Assembly (NCBI GenBank): GCA_005791855.1
Contig: SXUH01000293.1
Span: forward strand, 1-10,332
DNA: 10,332 bases
Reading direction: 5' to 3'
Origin: Bdellovibrionales bacterium
Lineage (GTDB): Bacteria; Bdellovibrionota; Bacteriovoracia; Bacteriovoracales; Bacteriovoracaceae
How positions within the stretch are numbered: position 1 is the stretch's first letter; the number at the start of each line of letters is the position of its first letter. The position numbers were made by a program, and so were the translations under genes. The notes under the pieces were generated by a model. It saw only the letters and a program-made list of their open reading frames with translations. It was not told the origin of the DNA and made no database searches. Of the stretch, positions 1-5,503 are shown piece by piece.

Positions 1-1
1 G

Positions 2-724
2 GCGACGCTTCGCCAGCAGCGGGGCGAGTCCTACCCGAACGTTGCCCGGGCCGCGGAAGTCGCCCTGGCGACCGGCGCGCACCAGATCACCATCCACCTG
101 CGAGAAGACCGGCGGCACATCCAGGATAGCGATCTTCCGGAGGTCCACCATTTCTGTAAGCAGCTGGGCCAGCCCCTGAACTTCGAGATGGGTTGCAGCG
201 ACGAGATGGTCAAGAAGGCCTGTGAGGAGAAGCCCGCGTGGGTGTGCCTCGTCCCCGAGAAGAGAGAAGAGCGCACCACCGAAGGGGGCCTCGACGTCCT
301 CGATCCGAAGAACTTCGAACGGGTCCGGGCGGCCTGTGAGACGATTAAGAAAAAGTCCCCTGGCACGAAGATCTCCCTCTTCGTCGAGGCCCGGGCGGAG
401 GTCCTGGAGCAGTGCCTGCGGATCAAGGCGGACGCCGTCGAGATCCACACGGGCGAGTACGCCAAGGACCACGTGAACGGAAGGGACGTCTCCGGGCATC
501 TGAAGCACTACCGCGAGGGGGCCCGGATCATCAAGGCCGCGGGCTGGGGCTACCACGCCGGCCACGGCCTCACGCTGGATTCCCTCGAGCCCCTGCTGCG
601 AGAAGCGAAGTTCGAAGAATACAACATCGGGCACTGGATCGTCTCGGAAGCCGTCTTCCTGGGCCTGGGCCCCGTGATCAAAGAAATGCTCACCCTAATA
701 AAGAAATATCCTCTGGAAGGTTAA
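2..724 (+). CDS. pdxJ: Pyridoxine 5'-phosphate synthase PdxJ (5'-truncated by window edge)
   Basis: PdxJ condenses 1-deoxy-D-xylulose 5-phosphate with 3-amino-2-oxopropyl phosphate to pyridoxine 5'-phosphate, the last ring-forming step of the DXP-dependent vitamin B6 pathway, in the cytoplasm. The visible 240 residues begin at ATLRQQRGESYPN, which matches the family just after its N-terminal NVDHVATLR strand, so only about ten residues are missing. Family signatures appear in order: HLREDRRH (bases 95-118), an NFEM segment, LVPEKREERTTEGGLDV, EIHTGEYA, GHGLT and the C-terminal phosphate-loop region NIGHWIVSEAVFLGL. The frame ends at TAA 722-724. The next gene starts one base later, and its GGAAGG ribosome site (715-720) lies inside pdxJ, so the two are co-transcribed. 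Many proteobacteria have acpS directly after pdxJ; it is absent here. Identity is secure. Confidence 0.97.
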   Translation, partial: ATLRQQRGESYPNVARAAEVALATGAHQITIHLREDRRHIQDSDLPEVHHFCKQLGQPLNFEMGCSDEMVKKACEEKPAWVCLVPEKREERTTEGGLDVLDPKNFERVRAACETIKKKSPGTKISLFVEARAEVLEQCLRIKADAVEIHTGEYAKDHVNGRDVSGHLKHYREGARIIKAAGWGYHAGHGLTLDSLEPLLREAKFEEYNIGHWIVSEAVFLGLGPVIKEMLTLIKKYPLEG

Positions 725-725
725 G

Positions 726-2321
726 ATGAAAATCGTCACGCAAGCTGAGATGAAGGAACTGGAGAAGACCGCGCAGAAGAAGTTCAACATCCCGGAGAAG
801 CTCATCATCGAAAACGTCGCCCTCCACGGGGCCCGGGCCATCGTCGCCAAGCTCGGCGACGAGATCCACCAGGGCGAGCTCATCTTCCTCATCGGGAAGG
901 GCAACAACGGCGGGATGGGGCTGGCGGTGGCGCGGCAGCTCACCACCATGGGCCTTGAGGCCCGGGCCTTCATCCTCTTCGAAGAGGGGCAGCTCTCCAC
1001 CGAGGTGAGGGAGCAGCTCAAGGTCTCCGAAGCGTACGGAGTGAAGGTCTCGTTCATCGACGAGATGCCGAACCTCGAAGCCTACTTCATGCAGAACACG
1101 TCGCCGAAGATCATCGTCGACGCGATCTTCGGAACCGGGGTGCGGCTGCCGCTCTCGAACTTCCTCTACGAAGTGATCCACTTCATCAACGAAGCTAAGT
1201 CCTACACCATCTCCCTGGACATCCCGACCGGTGTGACCGGCGACTCGGGCCAGATCATGGGCAACGCCATCCAGGCCGACCTCACCCTGGCCGTCGGGTT
1301 CCCGAAGCTCGGCTACTACCAGTCCGAGGGCGCGCGGCTCGTCGGCGAGGTCGAGACCATCCCCGCGGGCCTTCCCATCGACCTCGTGGCCAGCGGCGGG
1401 GATAAGTTCCTCATCGACGAAGACATCGGCCCGGACCTCCCGCAGTTCCGGAGCAAGTTCGGAGACAAGAAGCTCTTCGGCCACACCCTGATCATCGGCG
1501 GATCCCACGGCCTCACCGGCGCGCTGGTGATGACCAGCACCGCGGCCCTCAAGGTCGGCGCCGGGCTCGTCACCGCCGTGACCTGGGAGCCGCAGTACCA
1601 GGAGTTCATCTCCCGGCTCATCCCCGAAGTCATGACGGGCTACGTGCCGAACGACCAGACCAAGTGGGGGAGGCTCATCCGCGACCTCGGGAAGTACGAC
1701 TCCATCGTCATCGGGCCGGGCCTTGCAAGGTCCACCCGCGCCCGCGCCCTGGTCCTCGAGATCCTCAACAACTTCCCGGGCCCGGTGGTGCTCGACGCCG
1801 ACGCCATCAACGTCCTGAGCCTCCGGGAAGACTCCGAAGTGTTCAAGCTCCGGAACGCGCCGACCCTCCTCACTCCGCACTTCGGCGAGTTCGCTCGCTT
1901 CAGCGGGATCCCGCTGGCCGAAGTGAGCAAGGAGCCCTACCTCCACCTGAAGGAGGTCATCGACGTCATCAACTGCTCGGTGATCCTCAAGGGGCCCTGC
2001 ACCTTCCTGGGCTTCCCCAATGGCAAGACCTACTTCAACTTCTCTCCCAACGACGGCATGGCCACCGGGGGCGTGGGGGACGTCCTCGCGGGGATCCTCG
2101 GCGGCCTCATCGGCCAGGAGGCGAACCTGAAGAAGCGCGACTCGCTCTACAACCTCTACGAGAACCTCAACCGCACCATCCTCCTGGGCGTGTACGTCCA
2201 CACCACCGCGGGCCGGATCGCCGCCGAGAAGCTCGGCGTGAGGCCCATGACGGCCACGAGCCTCATCGACTCCTTCCCCGAGGCCTTCAAGGCCTTCGAC
2301 GACCTCCTGAGGGACCTGTGA
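726..2321 (+). CDS. nnr: Bifunctional NAD(P)H-hydrate epimerase / ADP-dependent NAD(P)H-hydrate dehydratase
   Basis: This 531-residue protein has the full Nnr (YjeF) architecture, which repairs hydrated NAD(P)H: the N-terminal domain epimerises R- and S-NAD(P)HX and the C-terminal domain dehydrates S-NAD(P)HX using ADP. The epimerase half (about residues 1-240) shows GKGNNGGMGLAVAR, FGTGVRLPL and LDIPTG, with the family's catalytic-type Asp at 165. The dehydratase half (about 245-525) shows KKLFGHTLIIGGSHGLTGA, IVIGPGL, VVLDADAIN, TPHFGE, LKGPCT and MATGGVGDVLAG, with the expected catalytic Asp at 452. One residue is odd: the normally conserved Asp of the substrate loop NNGGD is Met64 (codon ATG 915-917). 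The usual PHPGE is PHFGE. The start ATG follows the pdxJ stop by one base, with GGAAGG at 715-720. The stop overlaps the tsaE start in TGATG. nnr-tsaE adjacency is common in bacteria. Confidence 0.95.
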   Translation: MKIVTQAEMKELEKTAQKKFNIPEKLIIENVALHGARAIVAKLGDEIHQGELIFLIGKGNNGGMGLAVARQLTTMGLEARAFILFEEGQLSTEVREQLKVSEAYGVKVSFIDEMPNLEAYFMQNTSPKIIVDAIFGTGVRLPLSNFLYEVIHFINEAKSYTISLDIPTGVTGDSGQIMGNAIQADLTLAVGFPKLGYYQSEGARLVGEVETIPAGLPIDLVASGGDKFLIDEDIGPDLPQFRSKFGDKKLFGHTLIIGGSHGLTGALVMTSTAALKVGAGLVTAVTWEPQYQEFISRLIPEVMTGYVPNDQTKWGRLIRDLGKYDSIVIGPGLARSTRARALVLEILNNFPGPVVLDADAINVLSLREDSEVFKLRNAPTLLTPHFGEFARFSGIPLAEVSKEPYLHLKEVIDVINCSVILKGPCTFLGFPNGKTYFNFSPNDGMATGGVGDVLAGILGGLIGQEANLKKRDSLYNLYENLNRTILLGVYVHTTAGRIAAEKLGVRPMTATSLIDSFPEAFKAFDDLLRDL

Positions 2322-2779
2322 TGAACAAGAAGCTCATCCGCGAATGGAAGAAAGTCTACAAGTCGGATCTCTCGTACATCGTCTACGAGCTCAAGGACCT
2401 GGCGAAGGTCCCGGCGATGGTGATCCTCGAAGGCGAGCTGGGCGCGGGGAAGACAACCTTCGTGCAGACCTTCATCGGCGAGAACGAGGTCCTGAGCCCG
2501 ACGTACTCCATCCTCTCCGAGCACAAGAACCTCCTCCACGCCGACCTCTACCGGGTGGAGAAGAACGAAGACCTGCTCCAGCTCGAGATCCCCAGCTACC
2601 TCGAAGACAAGCACTACTTCTTCGTCGAGTGGGGGATGAAGTTCTCCCGTCGGTTGGTCAGAGAAGTACCGGAGAATTTCAGCTCGTACTTACTTGAGAT
2701 TTCCATTCACAAGCAGGCCACCGACAACCCCGAAGGTCCCTCGCGGAACTTTCTTCTCTACTCACTCCACGATGACTAA
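2321..2779 (+). CDS. tsaE: tRNA threonylcarbamoyladenosine biosynthesis ATPase TsaE
   Basis: TsaE is the small ATPase that works with TsaB and TsaD to place threonylcarbamoyl on A37 of ANN-decoding tRNAs (t6A) in the cytoplasm. The 152-residue product has the family's usual length. It shows a Walker A loop GELGAGKTT (residues 38-46, Lys44), the SPTYSI switch-like segment, HADLYRVE, and the FVEW strand (residues 101-104) ending the core. The start ATG overlaps the nnr stop by one base (TGATG), implying translational coupling. From about 2645 the codons lose the strong C/G-ending bias of the rest of the operon, and the C-terminal 40 residues are not conserved in the family as I know it; no frameshift is evident. 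No clear intrinsic terminator with a T-tract follows. Confidence 0.95.
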   Translation: MNKKLIREWKKVYKSDLSYIVYELKDLAKVPAMVILEGELGAGKTTFVQTFIGENEVLSPTYSILSEHKNLLHADLYRVEKNEDLLQLEIPSYLEDKHYFFVEWGMKFSRRLVREVPENFSSYLLEISIHKQATDNPEGPSRNFLLYSLHDD

Positions 2780-2803
2780 GTAGTTTGGTCGGTATTGTTT
2801 GCC

Positions 2804-2845
2804 CAGTGACAAATTAACACTGCGTGTGTTCAGATCTAGTGTTAA
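2804..2845. repeat. Overlapping inverted repeats AGTG/CACT/AGTG after tsaE
   Basis: CAGTG at 2804-2808 pairs with CACTG at 2818-2822. TTAACACT at 2814-2821 pairs perfectly with AGTGTTAA at 2838-2845 (8 bp, 16-base loop). AACAC at 2816-2820 can also pair with GTGTT at 2826-2830. The central CACT half therefore has three mutually exclusive partners. No T-tract follows, so a simple intrinsic terminator is unlikely. It could be an operator with several half-sites or an alternative-pairing RNA. Confidence 0.5.
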
Positions 2846-2921
2846 CGCCCCGTATTTATTCAGCTTTTTACGCCCTAACATCTTCCTAACCTAAAATAGA
2901 TTATTGTTGTTCAATTAAAAG

Positions 2922-2951
2922 TTGACGTCAGAAAATAGAAAAGGTCATACT
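2922..2951 (+). promoter_or_regulatory. Candidate sigma70 promoter for iscR-like/iscS operon
   Basis: TTGACG (2922-2927) is separated by 18 bases from CATACT (2946-2951); TACTAT at 2948-2953 is an alternative -10 with a 20-base spacer. The -35 overlaps the 8-bp palindrome TGACGTCA (2923-2930), a plausible operator position. Transcription would start near 2958. The -35 match is good and the -10 only fair. Confidence 0.4.
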
Positions 2952-3074
2952 ATTTAGGAGATATTTAGTCTGGATTGTTATGACGACATTTCAGACGAAA
3001 TTCTTTCGGGTGACAAGGATGGTTTGGAAGCCCGATAAAACTTACCAACTTTTTTGGATTTATGGAGGAAGACA

Positions 3075-3623
3075 ATGAGACTTACATCTAAAGGACGCTA
3101 CGCTGTTCGCGCAATGCTGGACCTTACTTTTCACAGTAACGGGAACCCGGTTCGCCTGCAGGAGATTTCAACCCGTCAATCAATCAGCTTACACTACCTC
3201 GAGCAGCTCTTCAGAAAGCTCCGGACAGGTAAGGTTGTGAAGTCAGTCCGCGGTCCAGGTGGAGGCTACGTCCTTTCCCGCTCCATGGATGAGATATCAA
3301 TCAAAGACGTCCTCGACTGCGTCGGGGAGAACATCAACCCAGCAAGAGACATCCTCAACGTTCCGAGCTCCGGGATCGAAATCATGAAGGACGAACAGGG
3401 CAACGACATCAACGCCGTCGTTGACACCAAGGAGTTCAACCTCACGAAGTCGTACTTCGAAAACCTCGGGACGATCATGATGGACTACCTTGCCACAACG
3501 ACTCTTGGAGACCTTTCTCGAAAAGGCGCGAACGTCGTGTTCGACAGCGAGCCAGCCAACGTGGCCGGCGCCGCCAGCAACACCTCCGGAATTCGCCCGA
3601 ACATCGGGGAAATTAACCAGTAA
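3075..3623 (+). CDS. IscR-like Rrf2-family transcriptional regulator lacking the Fe-S ligand cysteines
   Basis: This 182-residue protein aligns without gaps to the first 80 or so residues of E. coli IscR: MRLTSKGRYAVRAMLDL, the helix-turn-helix region ISTRQSISLHYLEQLF (Glu43 kept) and the wing SVRGPGGGYVLSR. IscR senses Fe-S status through a [2Fe-2S] cluster held by three Cys and a His around residues 92-107. Here that stretch reads DILNVPSSGIEIMKDEQG and the only Cys in the protein is Cys82, so the cluster site is missing. The dimerisation helix and TTLGDLSR remain, followed by an Ala/Asn-rich tail. ATG 3075 is chosen because it gives the exact family N-terminus and follows GGAGGA (3064-3069) by about 5 bases; a TTG at 3054 only adds seven unconserved residues. 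The desulfurase gene begins 18 bases after its stop, so the pair is an operon. DNA binding is expected; the signal sensed is unknown. Confidence 0.9.
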   Translation: MRLTSKGRYAVRAMLDLTFHSNGNPVRLQEISTRQSISLHYLEQLFRKLRTGKVVKSVRGPGGGYVLSRSMDEISIKDVLDCVGENINPARDILNVPSSGIEIMKDEQGNDINAVVDTKEFNLTKSYFENLGTIMMDYLATTTLGDLSRKGANVVFDSEPANVAGAASNTSGIRPNIGEINQ

Positions 3624-3641
3624 GAGAGAAGGCTCTTTTGG

Positions 3642-4817
3642 GTGACTCTCGACCGTCTCTACCTCGACTATAATGCAACTTCGCCACTCTCCCAATCGGT
3701 GCTCAGCTGGTTGAAGAGTGGCGAAGTTTTTTTCGCCAACCCCGCGAGCCAGCACTCCAGCGGGAAGGCCGCCCGGAAGATCATCAACGAGGCCCGGGCC
3801 TTCATCTACCAGGTCTTCAGCAGATCGGAGAAGGACACGAGGCTCTTCGTCCACTCCGGTGCGACGGAGGCCTTCCTGACCTTCGCGGCCGCCTTCAGCG
3901 AGACGGCGCGGAAGGAGGGGAGGAACCTCCTCATCTGCCACTCTCGCATCGACCACCCGGCGGTGACTTCTCTCTCGCAGAAGTTCCTGGGCCCCCACGT
4001 GAAGTTCCTCGAGCTCCGGGTCGACCGGAACCTCACCTACCTCCACCAGGAAAACTTCGAAGCCATCCAGGACAAGAAGGACAACGACCCCGAGCTCCTG
4101 ATCCTCTACCACCACCTCTGGGTCCACAACGAGACGGGACTCGTCTCCGCGCTCGGAGACCTCTCGAGGTTCAAGGCGATCAAGGACCTCTACCTCCACG
4201 TCGACGCGGTCCAGGCGCCGGGGAAGATCCCCGACTGGAAGCGCCTCGAGGCCGGAGACATCTGGACCTTCTCCGCCCACAAGTTCGGCGCCCTGAAGGG
4301 GATCGGATTCAGCCTCCTCGGCAAGGACGTGCCCTTCGAGCCCTTGCTCACCGGCGGCGGGCAGCAGTCGGCGATGCGCTCGGGGACCGAGTCGGCGACG
4401 AGCGCCCACAGCATCTACCTCGCTCTGGGAGATCTGATCAAAGTGGATGTTCCGGAGAACGTCCGGATGCGAACCGAGCTCGAAGACTTTCTCCGGGACT
4501 CCCTCGCCGGGATCGGTGGCCTCGTCCTGGATGCCGCTTCCAGCCGGGCGAGCAACACGATCTACTTCTACCTCAAGAAGCTCCCGTCGGACGTGGCCCT
4601 GGCGATGTTCGACCTGCAGGGCCTCGAGCTCAGCGCCGGGTCCGCCTGCTCGAGCGGGGCCGCGAGGCCGAGCGCCATCCTCCTCCAGAAGGGGCTGACG
4701 GAGGTCGCGAAGAATGGCCTGCGCCTCTCCCACGGGTTCCAGCTCACAAGGCCCGAGCTCGAAGAGATCAAGCGGCGGCTCACGAAGATCTTCGAGAAAC
4801 TGAAGACCCTGGGATGA
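3642..4817 (+). CDS. iscS: Cysteine desulfurase, class I (IscS/NifS-like)
   Basis: This PLP enzyme takes sulfur from L-cysteine as a protein persulfide, releasing alanine, and supplies it for Fe-S clusters and thio-cofactors in the cytoplasm. The 391-residue product has the family motifs in order: YLDYNATSPL (residues 7-16), NPASQHSSGKAAR, SGATEA, HPAV, NETG, HVDAVQ, the PLP-lysine SAHKFG (Lys214), GGGQQ..MRSGTE, and the catalytic loop SAGSACSSG with Cys336, which is of class I type. The usual RFSLG near the C-terminus is RLSHG. The start is GTG 3642, which gives the expected N-terminus, with GAAGG at 3628-3632. The ribosome site sits in the loop of a small AAGAG/CTCTT hairpin (3622-3637). 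Codons 12-31 contain a perfect terminator-like hairpin described separately. No iscU, iscA or ferredoxin gene follows; the next gene converges three bases after the stop. Confidence 0.94.
   Translation: MTLDRLYLDYNATSPLSQSVLSWLKSGEVFFANPASQHSSGKAARKIINEARAFIYQVFSRSEKDTRLFVHSGATEAFLTFAAAFSETARKEGRNLLICHSRIDHPAVTSLSQKFLGPHVKFLELRVDRNLTYLHQENFEAIQDKKDNDPELLILYHHLWVHNETGLVSALGDLSRFKAIKDLYLHVDAVQAPGKIPDWKRLEAGDIWTFSAHKFGALKGIGFSLLGKDVPFEPLLTGGGQQSAMRSGTESATSAHSIYLALGDLIKVDVPENVRMRTELEDFLRDSLAGIGGLVLDAASSRASNTIYFYLKKLPSDVALAMFDLQGLELSAGSACSSGAARPSAILLQKGLTEVAKNGLRLSHGFQLTRPELEEIKRRLTKIFEKLKTLG
3677..3733 (+). terminator. Intrinsic-terminator-like hairpin inside the iscS coding region
   Basis: AACTTCGCCACTCT (3677-3690) and AGAGTGGCGAAGTT (3715-3728) form a perfect 14-bp inverted repeat with a 24-base loop, and the right arm runs into seven T residues (3727-3733). 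This is the shape of a Rho-independent terminator, placed 35 bases into the desulfurase gene. GGCGAA of the right arm (3720-3725) can instead pair with TTCGCC at 3732-3737, giving an alternative small hairpin that would break the terminator. Codons in the left arm (AAT, GCA, ACT, CCA) depart from the C-ending bias of the rest of the gene. Function as an attenuator is inferred; the pairing is seen directly. Confidence 0.6.
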
Positions 4818-4820
4818 ATC

Positions 4821-5312
4821 CTAGTTCCGAAGTTGACTCAGCTTCAGCGCGAGTTCTTCGGCGGTGACGATCCGGCATTCCGGCGCGGCCATGAGCCGGG
4901 AAGTTCCGGAGGCCGGGTCGAGCCAGAGCACCTCGAGCCGGAGCTCGGCCTTCGCCGTGGTCTCTGATTTCCCCGGGAGCCCTCGGTAGTATCCTTCCAG
5001 CAGGGCCTGGTACCGTTTCTTCGTGAAGAGCTTCCGGAGAGCTTCGGAGCGCTCGGAGGTGATGTCCAGGAGGATGACCTTCACCCCAAGTTCCGGTGGC
5101 AACTCCACATCGGCTAGGGCCTCTCGCTGAAGCTCTTCACAGGCCTCGAGGCCCGGATGGGTGGAGACCTTCCGGAAAAGGGGAGCTTCCTGTCTCCCGT
5201 CCTGGGACGAGGTGCGAGCTTCGACGACCCATTTCTCGGACACGTAATCTCCCTTGGTCTGACCGAAGGAAGGAGAACTCACGAGGAGCAGCAGGGATAA
5301 GATTGTTTTCAT
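4821..5312 (-). CDS. Small exported protein of unknown function
   Basis: I do not recognise this 163-residue protein. It begins MKTILSLLLLVSSPSFG, a short lysine, hydrophobic run and small-residue cleavage region typical of a Sec signal peptide, with likely cleavage near residue 17 before QTKGDYVSEKW. No lipobox is present, so it should be periplasmic or secreted. The mature part is mixed charged and hydrophobic with two Cys (in EACEELQ and PECRIV), which could form a disulfide. The last third (AELRLEVLWLDPASGTSRLMAAPECRIV) looks like paired beta strands. Its 3' end lies three bases from the iscS stop on the other strand, with no hairpin of note between them. Upstream of the start there is only a weak GAGATGA ribosome-site match. 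It is divergent from the HEXXH protein gene, 191 bases away, and could share regulation with it. Confidence 0.72.
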   Translation of the reverse strand: MKTILSLLLLVSSPSFGQTKGDYVSEKWVVEARTSSQDGRQEAPLFRKVSTHPGLEACEELQREALADVELPPELGVKVILLDITSERSEALRKLFTKKRYQALLEGYYRGLPGKSETTAKAELRLEVLWLDPASGTSRLMAAPECRIVTAEELALKLSQLRN

Positions 5313-5503
5313 GGGCGGATCATCTCAGATTTCAAGCCCCGGAAGGGGACCAGCGGTAAGAGTTACGAGTGGGTGTCTGATTCATTTACAAACAAGTGGA
5401 ACTAACTGCCTGAAAAGAGGGATCCGGCGGGGCTCAAGATTCGCTATTGAAAAACCGACAAGAACGCTAGGTAAACATGTAAAAGTCCAAGGACCAAGTC
5501 TCC
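5313..5503. promoter_or_regulatory. Divergent intergenic region between two exported-protein genes
   Basis: This 191-base spacer separates two outward-reading genes and must hold both promoters. For the rightward gene, TTGAAA at 5447-5452 is a possible -35, but no convincing -10 follows (GGTAAA near 5470 is poor). AAGGA at 5489-5493, ten bases before ATG 5504, is the likely ribosome site. A short CCCC-GGAA-GGGG stem lies near 5337-5348. I see no clear operator and no credible small gene here. Confidence 0.4.

Larger units (their letters stand above)
2780..3074 (+). promoter_or_regulatory. AT-rich intergenic regulatory region upstream of the iscR-like gene
   Basis: This 295-base gene-free stretch is visibly AT-richer than the flanking genes. 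It contains overlapping inverted repeats at 2804-2845, a candidate promoter at 2922-2951, and a leader of about 115 bases. The leader has a GTCTGGA/TTCAGAC hairpin (2968-2974 with 2990-2996, one G-U pair) and a small CGAAA/TTTCG hairpin at about 2997-3009. The leader ends in the GGAGGA ribosome site. No open frame of coding character was seen. Autoregulation by the downstream Rrf2 protein is usual for this family and would put an operator here, but I could not match a known IscR site. Confidence 0.6.

Noticed and set aside
690..2201. 503-codon open frame on the minus strand opposite nnr
   Set aside because: Its Val/Glu/Asp/Leu/Gly-rich, motif-free translation is the expected mirror of a gene with strongly C/G-ending codons; nnr on the plus strand has full domain motifs.
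2655..2700. AAGTAC/GTACTT dyad near the tsaE 3' end as a terminator
   Set aside because: Only 6 bp with a 16-base loop and no T-tract; it lies inside the gene and is weak enough to be chance.
1664..2779. Longer plus-strand frame joining out-of-frame nnr sequence to TsaE
   Set aside because: The first 219 codons are an Arg/Pro-rich shadow of nnr; the family start of TsaE is ATG 2321, overlapping the nnr stop.
2780..3074. CRISPR array, tRNA or insertion-sequence end in the AT-rich spacer
   Set aside because: No regularly spaced repeats, no cloverleaf-like arms and no transposase remnants or terminal inverted repeats flanked by target duplications were seen here or elsewhere in the window.
3297..4733. 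478-codon open frame on the minus strand opposite iscR and iscS
   Set aside because: It spans two clearly identified genes and the spacer between them, shows no domain motifs and no ribosome site, and is a codon-bias shadow.
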